Below, one piece after another: positions 41,247 to 51,900 of a stretch of DNA of 64,000 nt (positions are counted from its first letter, which is position 1; every line of letters begins with the position of its first letter). Position numbers and translations under genes: made by a program. The stretch comes from Phymatolithon calcareum (taxonomy: Eukaryota; Rhodophyta; Florideophyceae; Hapalidiales), in assembly GCA_977006965.1 (NCBI GenBank), contig OZ345374.1:1054001-1118000 (forward strand), read 5' to 3'. The notes below the pieces were generated by a model. It made no database searches, was not told where the DNA came from, and saw only the letters and a program-made list of their open reading frames with translations.

Positions 41247-41637
41247 TGTTGGAAATGTGACTGCTTGGATCTCTTGTCGCAGTACACATTATCCTATGTC
41301 ATAAGTCTCTAACCATTTCTCATATGTTATGATAGAATCAATCCATGTTTTTTCATCTTTACTGACAATGTAGCAGTTCAATCAATTTATTGATTGATCT
41401 TGTTATTGTCAGTAATTCAATCATTTTGTTGATTGAATCAATCACAGTCGACATTTCAATCTTTTAGTTGATTGATTCAATCACAGTTAGTAGTGCAATG
41501 AGCATCAGAAGTCTTATCATACCTCAATCTGAGGCCTATATAAGACCCGGATCTGATGCCCCGACTCAATAAACCAAGGAACATCTCACAACCAACCCAA
41601 CCATCTCAACCATCAACAACCAAACCTCCATCCAACA
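41247..41637 (+). repeat. 5' LTR of Copia D
   Basis: 391 bp, TGTTGGAA to TCCAACA, with TTGATT/AATCAA repeats, a TATATAAG box near 41536 and a single 9-bp CATCTCAAC unit. Confidence 0.92.
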
Positions 41638-41651
41638 GGTTATGGGCCCAG
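41638..41651 (+). other. Primer-binding site of Copia D (half-tRNA type)
   Basis: GGTTATGGGCCCAG directly after the LTR, complementary to the initiator tRNA-Met anticodon arm. Confidence 0.85.
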
Positions 41652-42133
41652 ATAACGCGTAATCAACCAGCGCTATCACCGTACCGAGGGGTCCCCCTTC
41701 CCTCTCGGTAATTCATTCTCAACTAATTTTCATCATCAAAAGGTTTAAAACCCTGTGGTATCTGCGCCATCCATCGGCCACCCTAAAGGGACTCTGTGCA
41801 GAGTATAATCTACGAAACAGTCTGACAACATCCGTGCTCTGCTACGTGGTGAAAGGGATATACGCTTGAGAAATCAAGTAGTCTTCCGAGTATCCACCTG
41901 GACGCATCTCGGCTCTGCAGAATTCTGTTGTGTGATTGGAGGGGAATCTGAAAGACTTGTTGGAGTACGGTTTACCGATTTGAAAGACAGTCTGCCACGC
42001 ACAGCGCGTGGTCAGTAGGCCCCGTATACTCATCTTCAAGGAAAAGTTCGCAATTATAGCCTCACGAAGTACTTGCTCGGTGGGGTGTGCCAACATCAAC
42101 ATTGGAATTTAGGACATTGGAATTGACGGATAC

Positions 42134-42192
42134 GTCTTGCAGTGCGTGTTGTCGGCTGCAGGTTCAGGTGTACCAAAACACCACAAGAGGTA
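42134..42192 (+). other. Conserved leader block with two predicted hairpins (Copia D)
   Basis: Same block as at 25834. The right arm of the first stem is GCTGCA instead of ACTGCA, which still pairs with TGCAGT through one G-U pair. Confidence 0.7.
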
Positions 42193-42331
42193 AACGGCCT
42201 AGAGCCAGCCCTATCTTCAAGAGGTATACGGCCTAGAGCCATCCCCAGATCAAGCTCCGGGTCACACTGACTCGACGCGAATTTCCTATAAGGGATAGAT
42301 TGCCTTGATAGTTAACTTCTGTTAACTCGCA

Positions 42332-44222
42332 GTGGACTCCCCGAACGGATCTTCGACAAGATTTCAAGAACCCCCAGTCCAAAATATGGACAACTCGCAA
42401 GGAACGCTGAAGGTCGAAAAACTCACCGAGACCAATTTCCACGCTTGGAAACAGAAAATTCAGTTAGTACTGTCATTCCGCGAGCTCGATGAGTACATCG
42501 AGGTAAGCCCTCCGGCAAGGGACACAGACGAGTTCAAAGTCTGGCGTCGACATGACAATAAGGCTAAAGCGATTATTGGTCTATCCCTTTCCGATGCACA
42601 TCTCAAACATGTCCGAGGTGTCGAAACGGCGAAAGAAATTTGGCAGGCGATTCTCAACATATTCGAACGCCATACGCTTCTTCACAAACTCGCCGCTCGT
42701 CGCAAGTTCTATACCGCCACAATGCTCGAGGGCGGAAAGATACTGCCATACACCAACCGAATTCGTCAGCTCGCATCCACACTCAAATCAATGGGTGTTG
42801 ACATCGAAGACGAGGAAATGGCAATGGCTGTCCTGAATGGTCTTCCGGATCGTTATGTCAGTCTCATCAGTGCCTTAGACGCACTTGGGAACGAGGACGA
42901 GACATTCTCTCTCGAGTTTGTGAAGAGTGGAGTTCTACAAGAGGAGCAACGAATGACTATGCGCCTCGAAGCCTCGACGGAGAAGTCTGAGTCCACGGCT
43001 CTTGTAAGTGCAACTCAAAATGGTTCATACGCCTACGACCATTGCGATCATTGCAATCGAGCTGGACATCCTTCTCTCAGGTGTTGGGTCAAGTTACCAC
43101 ACCTTGCACCACCGGGATACAAACATCCGGTTCGAAAAGGAAAGAAGGACAAACCGACTGCCTTAGTTGCTGGTGAAACAGAATCTATTCGTGTCATGTC
43201 TGATTCTGACTACGTTTGCTTAATGGCAAAGGTTCGAAACTCAAACATTCCCGAAAAGTCCACGTCATGGATTATCGACTCTGGAAGCACATCCCACATG
43301 ACATTCGATCGTTCAATCTTTGTCTCATACACGGAAATGAGGTCGACAGTCGAAATGGGAACTAGAGCAACTGCAACCATAGCAGGAAAGGGCGATGCCA
43401 TCGTGACACTCAGCATCAACGGAAAACAGTCTCAGTGTATGCTCCAAAACGTTCTTCATATTCCGGACTTTGGTTATTCGCTCCTTTCCGTTTCTAAACT
43501 GGACGTGTATGGGTATGGGATCTTATTCAAAAGCAAACGGTGCTACATCAAAGCACATGATGCGATTATCGCCCAAGGTACTCTCCGTAAAGATCTATAC
43601 ATTCTAGATCGTCCGGAGAACAAACCCATGTCCAAGGAAACATCCCTCGTCAGCCTACAGCTATGGCACGAGCGTCTCGCACATGTCAGTCCTACTGGAA
43701 TCTCCGGCATGGGACGCTATGGGGTTGTAAAAGGATTGCATATCGATCCTGGGTCTTCGTCGGACAATGTATGCAAAGGTTGCATTGCTGGGAAAGCACA
43801 TCGTGCTCCTATACCGAAGTCTAGTGGTTCTCGCTCTGACGCAATTCTCGATCTCGTGCATTCCGACGTTCTCGGTCCAATTGACATCCCATCACTAGGT
43901 GGCTCTCGGTATTTCATCACGTTTATCGATGATCACTCCAAATGGACCACAGTTTTCACCATGCGAAAGAAGTCCGAGAGCTTCGAGTGCTTTCAGAAAT
44001 TTCACAAATACGCTGAAACACACACCGGAAGAAAGCTGAAACACTTCAACGTACAAGAGTTCTCACCTGCACCTAAGCTCAAAGCAATTCGGACCGATAA
44101 CGGAGGAGAATACTTGTCAAATGAGTTCAAGTCATATCTTTCAGAGCACGGTATTCAACATCAACTAAGCGTTGCATACACTCCTCAACAGAATGGGGTT
44201 GCTGAGCGCATGAACCGCACTT
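42332..44222 (+). pseudogene. Copia gag-pol of element D, 5' part (gag, protease, integrase)
   Basis: Open from 42332 (likely Met at 42386, MDNSQGTLK) to the YR insertion. It contains gag, knuckle CDHCNRAGHPSLRC, protease WIIDSGSTSHMTFD, the HHCC finger, HSDVLGPIDIP, RTDNGGEY and QQNGVAERMNRT, so the integrase core including its Glu lies upstream of the break. The frame then runs into the YR element. Confidence 0.9.
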
Positions 44223-44322
44223 ATAGAGTTCTGCGAGCTTGCATAGCAGAACGGTATTTTCGGACTTGGGCGTGGAATGATTTGGATATTGCCGCCAAGT
44301 CTTGGGGGGAGTTTTTGTGCGT
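44223..44322 (+). repeat. Split direct repeat A1 of the YR element
   Basis: About 100 bp, beginning ATAGAGTTCTGCGAGC. It is identical to A2 (47713-47813) except for one extra G in a G run. Confidence 0.92.
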
Positions 44323-45210
44323 GAATCACACTTCGTGTGCGGATAAGTCAGGGTGGGGGGAAAGACTCACAATGGATTCTGATTTACCTGGAGGCGTGAG
44401 TCTCTAAGGAGTATGGAGTGCACGTACGGATCTCTGGCCAGGTGTTAGTAAAGAGGGTTTACTGACCCGGTCTCGTGTGTAGCCGCGTTCACGTCGCGAC
44501 CCCTGTGCACCTTCGGGTGTCTAAGAGCTGCACAATTTCACCTGATGAAGACTCATGACGGACGGGGTGGCACCCGACCGATACTTAACTTCTCGGAGAC
44601 AATGAGCAATGAACATGTACGGAGATGGAGATGTACACATAACGTTGGTATTTTTCGCATAAGTCGTAAACCCCTATCGGAATCGTTTAGTCAAAGTTGT
44701 AAAGCGCGGTGTCCTGGCAACATGCCCTAGTAGCGACACCTGGCCTCGGGGAGGCCTTTAAGTTTTCTTCTACGCATAACGGCGCAGCTTTTTAAATGAT
44801 CATAAATTTGTGGAGTGTTTGAGTTCTCATCTTAACTGTGCTATCAGTTCTGGTTCGTCAATGGAAGTGGTGTTGGAACTCCTTCTCTCGAGGTTGGACA
44901 TGGTGACGTGCGAGGCGGATCTGGTAATAACTAGTGAAGTCGACTGGCCTGTATCGCACTGGCAAGGAACGTTCGAATCGAACTCTAACGAGGACGCCGA
45001 CGTTTACGAGGATGGGTGGGCATATGGGTTATTGAACCTGCTACCTGTTGACGGTGTTGTCTATTTAGACTGTGAGTGTCACCTGTGTTAGTTCACAACA
45101 CTCGCCCTCGTCCCTTAGGGAATGGGACTAGGAGGGGATGCCGTGGGTGAGGCGCCTCTCCGAAAATTTCACCTGCTAACTACAGCAATCGAAGCAGCAA
45201 GAGGCTGCGA
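44323..45210 (+). other. 5' untranslated/unknown region of the YR element
   Basis: There is no recognisable domain. A short open frame at 44810-45091 is acidic and ends just before an in-frame stop; its role is unknown. GC-rich stretches with short inverted repeats (44430-44530) could be structured RNA. Confidence 0.4.
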
Positions 45211-45963
45211 TTGGGAGAGTTTATCGAACTCTTCGCGGGGATGGGAAACGATGGAAATTATATATCGAAGTTTAAAGATGTGGTAGGAAAGCGTTTGAAG
45301 ACTTATGAAACCCGGGGACGTGAGTTCCATGCCGGGATGATTGAGTTTTTGAATTCGAAACTGGGTGCTTTGCGCACTGTGCCACTGCGATGCGATACTA
45401 ACGATTTATGCGAGGTAATTACTAACGTGCTCGCCGGTAATTTACCGACACCGGTGAGTAGTGGAAGTGAATACGATGACACGGACCAAATGGATGCGCG
45501 TAACGATGATGCTAACAATCTAACCAATTCTAGAGGAGGGCCATCCAACGCCGGGCCCTCTTGCAAAACCCGAACGCGCAACAAACCCAAAACCAGGGCG
45601 GGCCCATCCAACCCGGGCCCGTCGCGAGGAAACAGAAAGAAAAAGAACTCTAAAAGAGGTCAACCAAAGAGAGTTCAACTAGCGGAAAGCGATAGCGACA
45701 GCAGCGAAGCGACACCCAACGTAGCCGATCTTGCGAGAGAATTACGAGCCGCCCGCCGTGCAGCGCGACTCGAACGTGAGCTCATGAAGCCCCTAGGAAA
45801 GAATCCCGACACAAAGAAAAGGGGGCTTCTGGGGCTCGCAAAAATTAGTAGAACAAAAATGAAAAGATTTGTTACCGATGACCGACGTGAGTTATTCCCC
45901 CTACCGATCAGGGGAATTAATGGCAGGACGAGTGGAAAAGGGCCTCGCCAAATGCCATACTGA
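45211..45963 (+). CDS. gag-like protein of the YR element
   Basis: A 250-residue frame. An N-terminal helical part (about 1-90) is followed by a very basic low-complexity stretch with two GPSNxGPS repeats (about 108-140), a KKKNSKRG segment and a second charged helix rich in Ala/Arg/Glu (about 170-200). There is no CCHC knuckle. Position before the RT/RNase H remnant and basic, probably nucleic-acid-binding composition suggest gag; I recognise no family motif. The true start may lie upstream, since the frame is open before 45211 only briefly. Confidence 0.5.
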   Translation: MGEFIELFAGMGNDGNYISKFKDVVGKRLKTYETRGREFHAGMIEFLNSKLGALRTVPLRCDTNDLCEVITNVLAGNLPTPVSSGSEYDDTDQMDARNDDANNLTNSRGGPSNAGPSCKTRTRNKPKTRAGPSNPGPSRGNRKKKNSKRGQPKRVQLAESDSDSSEATPNVADLARELRAARRAARLERELMKPLGKNPDTKKRGLLGLAKISRTKMKRFVTDDRRELFPLPIRGINGRTSGKGPRQMPY

Positions 45964-46022
45964 CGACCACCGCGCACGTACTAACCTGTCTCAATGCCCT
46001 CTCCAGGGGGCAGGTCGCCAGC

Positions 46023-46551
46023 ATGGATGTACCCCTACTTTTCGACGACAAACTCACCACCAGTCAATCGGAAATATGTTTTCAAGTGAGTGATTCATGT
46101 GACCGGGCGTTCCGCCGGCAACTATTGTCACGTGCGGACCGATGGGTGACAACGAGAGTACCACCAGAAAGCTCTACCTATTTAGCTGAGCGTTGTCAAA
46201 CGAAGACTTGGATGGAGGCCTCAATATTATCGCTGCCTTCTCACGGAGTGGCAGGAAGCGTCGAGCTGCTTGACGCCCTGCCGCCGGAACTTGTTATGAA
46301 ATATGATACACCTGAGAATGTTATAAAAGACCCAAGGGGTCTTAAGTGGTTTTTACGCAACAAATTGAACCTTGGAAAAAGGTTGGTAACTGGGGTTGAC
46401 AATCAGGCGCTCATTGGGGCGCAAGAGAAAGGAAGATCGAATATCTTGCAGACAAGTGGCAGCTCTTACGTTGGCCGGAGACTTACATATAGAGAGCATA
46501 TATATCAGAAGCGAGTCTAAACCCGCTGATGAACCGTCCTGGACGGTATGA
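46023..46551 (+). pseudogene. RNase H tail of the deleted RT/RNase H gene
   Basis: The frame from 46023 carries TGVDNQALIGAQEKGRSN (RNase H core with its conserved Asp). After a one-base shift near 46465 the sequence reads LAGDLHIESIYIRSESKPAD, then EPS, the usual closing motif of DIRS/YR-element RNase H (I-x-S-x-x-N/K-P-A-D-x-x-S). The shifted frame ends at 46551 and overlaps the recombinase start by 23 bp. The part that should hold the RT is missing. Confidence 0.65.
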
Positions 46552-47485
46552 GCTACTAGCTCTCCGAGTCGACAAGAGCACCAAAAACCAATACGACCGT
46601 GGCCTGGCAGCCTTCATCAAATACTTGGAGGAAAAAGGGCTTTATTCATTTACCGATTTATCAAAAACTGAGGGGTACTTAATGGACTTTGCGGTTCATA
46701 CGTATCATACTCGGAACAAAGCTGGACGACAATTAGTCGTCAATGCAATGTTAGCTGTTGAGCTGTACTTCCCAACGTTGCGGGGCAAAATGCAGGACCT
46801 TCGCGCCTCTCTCGAGGGGTGGGCAAAACATGTTCCTGTAAAGGCCCGTACAGTTATATCCGAACAATTGGCGAATGCGATCGCCTATGAACTCCTAAAA
46901 CAAGGCCGTCCAGACATGGCTACTGCAATATTGGTCATATTTGATTGCTACTTACGATCTGCAGATGCCTCGAATGCGAGGTGTCAAGACTTCATCTTTC
47001 TCGATCCTCCCCAGGGACCCAACGAAAATTACTATGGCGTATTGACGCTACCAAAAACCAAACGTGGAACCAACCAATCCGTGTTTGTTCGTGGACTACT
47101 AAATGCCGAGTTACTTCGACGACAGCAGGTCATTCGATCGAAGAATGGAACACAAAACGACAACAAGCTGTTCCGATTCTCAATGGCAACACTAAGAAAA
47201 CGAATGAACCCGATTTTGGAAACATTCAACATCGACATTGGAGATACAAAACTACATGGACTTCGTTACGGTGGCGCAACCACGGATCATATGCACGGTC
47301 GACTGACGCGTGATGAAATTCAACTTCGTGGACGATGGGCGTCATCAAAGTCTATGCAACAATACCTTCAACCCGATCAGGTTCACCATCAACTTCAAAA
47401 CATTTCTCCTCAACTCCGACGTCGTTTCGAACGGCGGTTAGCGCAACGATATAAGCTTTTCAACGTTTCGCCACCACCAGAGTAA
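46529..47485 (+). CDS. Tyrosine recombinase (YR) of the retroelement
   Basis: A 318-residue uninterrupted frame with a core-binding helical N-terminus (about 1-115; STKNQYDRGLAAFIKYLEEK) and a catalytic domain. Catalytic residues seen: R143 in DCYLRSADA, H243 and R246 in LHGLRYGGA, W270 in GRWASS (in place of the third-box His) and the nucleophile Y279 in SMQQYLQ. YR retroelements use such an enzyme instead of a DDE integrase to insert circular cDNA without duplicating the target. The gene starts inside the end of the RNase H frame. It looks functional, although the element cannot reverse-transcribe by itself. Confidence 0.88.
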   Translation: MNRPGRYELLALRVDKSTKNQYDRGLAAFIKYLEEKGLYSFTDLSKTEGYLMDFAVHTYHTRNKAGRQLVVNAMLAVELYFPTLRGKMQDLRASLEGWAKHVPVKARTVISEQLANAIAYELLKQGRPDMATAILVIFDCYLRSADASNARCQDFIFLDPPQGPNENYYGVLTLPKTKRGTNQSVFVRGLLNAELLRRQQVIRSKNGTQNDNKLFRFSMATLRKRMNPILETFNIDIGDTKLHGLRYGGATTDHMHGRLTRDEIQLRGRWASSKSMQQYLQPDQVHHQLQNISPQLRRRFERRLAQRYKLFNVSPPPE

Positions 47486-47497
47486 AGGGGTGGCGGA

Positions 47498-47712
47498 GCC
47501 GATTCACCAAGGCCGAACCGAGACCAACGCGAACGCATTGGCTATGAGAGCTCTCATACGACATGGGACTCTATGAGTGGATGTGGTCATGCGCGTGGCT
47601 GAGTGTGTAAGCAGTTTAGCTTAGATTGAAGAAAGGAATCTTCCCCCCTTACCTGCGACGACTATAGACTGGCATATAAAACGAATCTTTTCACAAACAA
47701 GTATCAGAAAAT
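47498..47712 (+). repeat. Split direct repeat B1 of the YR element
   Basis: 215 bp starting GCCGATTCACCAAGGCCGAA; nearly identical to B2 (47927-48141), with three or four substitutions. Confidence 0.92.
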
Positions 47713-47813
47713 ATAGAGTTCTGCGAGCTTGCATAGCAGAACGGTATTTTCGGACTTGGGCGTGGAATGATTTGGATATTGCCGCCAAGTCTTGGGGGGG
47801 AGTTTTTGTGCGT
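47713..47813 (+). repeat. Split direct repeat A2 of the YR element
   Basis: Directly abuts B1 and matches A1. The B1/A2 junction (AGAAAAT then ATAGAG) corresponds to the circle junction expected from B2 and A1. Confidence 0.92.
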
Positions 47814-47926
47814 CCCGCCCTCCCATCCCTGTTTTCAGACAATTCAACTTCGTCTCTTTACGCATCGAGAAATCACTTCACTACGCTCAATTCTCGAGCA
47901 AACTCAATTACAACCGCCTCGAACCC

Positions 47927-48141
47927 GCCGATTCACCAAGGCCGAACAGAGACCAACGCGAACGCATTCGCTATGAGAGCTCTCATACGACATGGGACTC
48001 TATGAGTGGATGTGGTCATGCGCGTGGCTGAGTGTGTAAGCAGTTTAGCTTAGATTGAAGAAAGGAATCTTCCCCCCTTACCTGCGACGACTATAGACTG
48101 GCATATAAAACGAATCTTTTCACAAACAAGTTTCAGAAAAT
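47927..48141 (+). repeat. Split direct repeat B2 of the YR element
   Basis: Second copy of B; its end meets element D pol at a TT shared with the left junction. Confidence 0.92.
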
Positions 48142-48490
48142 TACTCAATTTAGTGCGCTCGATGCTTCATCACAAAGGCATCGAGAAGAAGTTCTGGGCT
48201 GAAGCACTGTCAACTGCTGTGTATGTCCGAAATCGAGTTACGTCGCGAGGACTTCCTTCGAACACGACCCCCCATCACATATGGATTGGAGCCGCACCAA
48301 GCTTGGAACACTTACGCGTATTTGGCGCTAAGTGTTGGTACGTGATTCCGAAAAAGAAGGTCAAGAAACTCGACTCTCGTACTCGTGAAGCGATCATGAT
48401 GGGATACTCGTTTGCATCTAAGGGATACAAGTTATGGGATCCGGATGCATGCAAGGTGATCGTATCTCGGGATGTTATATTTGATGAATC
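48142..48490 (+). pseudogene. Copia D pol fragment (end of integrase)
   Basis: Open frame with VRSMLHHKGIEKKFWAEALS and KCWYVIPKKKVKKLDSRTRE (split here: KCWYVIPKKKVKK, LDSRTREAIM), continuing the frame broken at 44222. It ends at the E1 insertion. Confidence 0.9.
48486..48490. repeat. Left target site duplication of Copia E1 (GAATC)
   Basis: Matches 54060-54064. Confidence 0.9.
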
Positions 48491-48932
48491 TGTTGTTGGA
48501 GGTTATGGAAGGGATGAAATGAAGAGAAAAGTTTGGTTGATGTGAAATGGTTGCTTGGATTTTAGGCGAGCCGGGTCTCGGAACCTGGCTATATAGAACT
48601 CAAAATCAGATCTAAAGTGGCTCCCACATGCTAGATCTAATTATGGGCCCTTAGTGGACGACGGAGACCCATTAACCCTAAACAAATCTATCATAACACT
48701 ATCATATTGTATGACACGTGTAATATACCAAAATGCATCATTTTTGATACTGAGTCAGGGAGTATGATCATCATACTCCAATCATGTTCTGACACGTGTC
48801 ATAGCCAAACTTACTATCTCATCATTTCGAATCATCTGTGCAAAATCGATGACACGTGTACACGTGTACCGAGATCACAACATTCTAATGAAGTGTTCTG
48901 TGAAAGATTACAAAGCAGATACACTTCCAACA
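48491..48932 (-). repeat. 3' LTR of Copia E1
   Basis: 442 bp, TGTTGTTGG to TTCCAACA in plus reading, followed by CTCCCCCTTGATCG (purine tract on the minus strand). It contains CTATATAG (TATA-like) and four CACGTG cores. Confidence 0.92.
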
Positions 48933-48953
48933 CTCCCCCTTGATCGAGGAACA

Positions 48954-51900
48954 CTATAAGTCTTGGCTGCATACTCCCATTGCTTGTGCGAACTTGACAG
49001 TCTTGACGCGATCAAGTGGCTTCGTTAATGCATCGGCTACCATTGACTCAGTCTTGCAGTACTCGATCTTAAGCTGCCCGGTTGCAACCACGTGTCGTAC
49101 ATAGTGATATTGTATGTCGATGTGCTTGTTGCGCTGAGTGATAGCGGTGCTTCTTCCGGTGGCAATTGCGCTTTGACTGTCTGTGTAGAGAGTCATATGG
49201 ATGGGCTTGTCGAGTCCATGTATATCGGCGATAAGTCTTGAAAGCCAAACAGCTTCTTTCGCTGCGGCACATGAGGCGATATACTCCGCTTCGCACGTTG
49301 AAGTTGCGACGATTGTCTGCTTCCTGGAACGCCAGCTTATGGCTCCCCCTGCGAGTAAGAACACATAGCCACTTGTAGAACGCCGAGTCCTGAGGCATCC
49401 TGCCCAATCCGAGTCAGTATAGCCAATTGGGGTTAAAAGGGTGTCTGAACCAAAGAGAATTCCGTGGTCTCGAGTACCTGCGATGTATCGAAAAACACGC
49501 TTGACAGCCATCCAGTGACGTGTAAGAGGCTTTTCGGAAAACGAAGATAACTTGCCGACCGCGTCCGAGATGTCTGGACGAGTGCCCACCATCAAGTACA
49601 TGAGACTACCAATGGCCGGACGGTATGGAACCTCGTCGGCGACGGACTCGGTGATATCGACTTCAGCGATCTCGGTCGCGTTATAGCTGGACTCCATTGG
49701 GGTAAGCGCTGGTTTGGCATTTTCCATGTTGAATCGTTCCAGTACCGACTGAGCATACACTGACTGCGAGAGATGAAGGTTCCGAAGCTTTCGATTGCGA
49801 CGGATCTCAAGTCCAAGGCATACACTTGCCTCACCAAGGTCTTTCATCTCGAATCGCTTGTTCAGCTCCCCCTTGATCCAGGAAATTGAGGACGTGTCGT
49901 TTCCGGCAATTAGCAAGTCATCAACGTACAAGGCGATGATCATGATACTGTCAGACTTGTGCCGCACATACAGACATGGATCATTGGGGCTGCTGGAGAA
50001 CTCAAGCTCGTCGATGAGAAACGTGTCAATTTTCGCATGCCATTGTCGAGGTGCTTGCTTCAACCCGTAGAGTGCTTTTAGAAGCTTGCAAACAAGGTCA
50101 GGACGCTTGGGATCTCGAAAGCCAGCTGGAACTTCCATGTAGATGTCTTCGTCGAGGTCGCCGTGCAAGAAGGCCGTCACCACGTCCATTTGGAATAACT
50201 CCAGGTCATGGACTGCAACAGTTGCAAGTAGGATACGGATCGACGTGAACTTGACGACGGGGGCATACGTTTCTCCGTAGTCCACCCCATGCACCTGTCG
50301 GAATCCTTTTGCAACGATACGAACTTTTGGACCTGTATCCTTAACTTTAAAGACATACTTGCATGGCAAGACGTTCATGTCGGAGTTGCGGGGAACCAGC
50401 TTCCAAGTGTTGTTACGGGTGAGTGACGAGTGTTCCTTCTCGATGGCGAGAGACCAAAAGTCGATATTATCAGTTGAAGTCGCTTCTTTGAAGGTCTGCG
50501 GCACTTGATGAAAAGACATATGGCTTTCAGATGCTAGGTTGAGAGACTCGAAGGCAAGCATTGCCGTATGCGAAGGAGCATTCCAAAAATCAGTTGGTGG
50601 TTTGGATACTCGAGCTGACCTACGCAAAATTGGTTTTGCGATCGTTGGTGTAGCTTCGTCAGAACCTCGTGCAGGTACGGATTGTTCGTGCTCGGCTGCT
50701 TGTTCGCTTTCATCACTGTTCTTATCTAAGTCATTGTTCGCCTCTTCCGACATCTGCTTTGCTTCCGCCGTATGCTCATGTATTTCGGAATTTTCGACTT
50801 CAGGAGTTCCAGAGAACACGTCCATTTCAGCATGACTTATTCTGCAATCTGATTCGTCGAACGTCACGTCCCGTGACACAATCACCTTTCTCAACTCTGG
50901 ATCCCAAAGCTTATACCCTTTCGAAGAGAACGCATATCCCAGCATAACCGCTTCACGAGTACGAGAGTCAGGTTTCTTCACTTTCTTTTTCGGAATCACA
51001 TACCAGCACTTTGCGCCAAACACACGCAAGTGTCCCAAATCTGGAGCGGTACTCATCCATATGTGATGAGGGGTTGTGTTCGAAGAAAGTCCTCGTGAAG
51101 TAACTCGATTACGGACATACACAGCAGTTGCAAGTGCTTCAGCCCAGAACTTCTTCTCGATGCTTCTGTGGTGAAGCATCGAGCGCACCAAGCTGAGAAG
51201 TGTGCGGTTCATGCGCTCAGCCACCCCATTTTGTTGTGGGGTGTATGCAACTGTAAGCTGCTGGTGGATACCGTGTTCTAAAAGATATGCTTGGAACTCG
51301 TTGGAAAGGTACTCGCCTCCATTGTCTGTCCGAATTACTTTGAGCTTTGTTCCTGTGTGTGTCTCAGCGTACTTGTGAAACTTTCGAAAGCACTCAAAGC
51401 TCTCCGATTTCCGCCGCATAGTGAATGTCGTAGTCCATTTGGAGTAGTCATCTATAAATGTGATGAAATACTGAGAGCCTCCAAGAGATGGAATATCTAC
51501 TGGACCGAGAACGTCGGAATGAACGAGATCAAGGACAGACTTTGAACAAGAGCTACTGGTCTTTGGAATTGGATCACGATGACCTTTCCCTGCAATGCAG
51601 CCTTCACATGGGTGAGGTGATTTTGGACTGGGAGAAATGCTAATACCTTTAACCACCCCATGACGTACCATATCAGAAATGCCGGAAGGGTGAACATGAG
51701 CGAGACGTTCATGCCAGAGTTGGAGACTAGCAAAACAGGAAACTTCGTTAAGTTTATTTTCATCTCCAAGATCAAGTGAATACAAACTCTTGCGTAAAGT
51801 ACCTGATGCAATAGTTACGTCATGCGCCTTAACAAAGCATCGACTGTTTTTGAACATTATTCCGTACCCATGCTCATCCATTTTGGAAACTGACAGTAGA

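Larger units (their letters stand above)
44223..48141 (+). mobile_element. Tyrosine-recombinase retrotransposon with split direct repeats (PAT/Ngaro-like), RT deleted
   Basis: Direct repeats are arranged A1 (44223-44322), genes, B1 (47498-47712), A2 (47713-47813), a 113-bp gap, B2 (47927-48141). This split arrangement is diagnostic of PAT/Ngaro-type YR retroelements. D reads CGCACTT up to 44222 and resumes ACTCAATTTAG at 48143, so the insertion made no target duplication and left only a shared TT, as expected for recombinase-mediated insertion. Coding content: a gag-like frame, an RNase H tail and an intact tyrosine recombinase. No RT catalytic motif was found between gag and RNase H. Confidence 0.85.

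Noticed and set aside
44545-45091. Two short frames before the gag-like gene of the YR element
   Set aside because: No motif, no clear start context and interrupted by stops; kept only as unknown 5' region.
46529-47485. Recombinase considered as a phage integrase or Crypton
   Set aside because: Split direct repeats, a gag-like frame and an RNase H tail in front of it place it in a YR retrotransposon.
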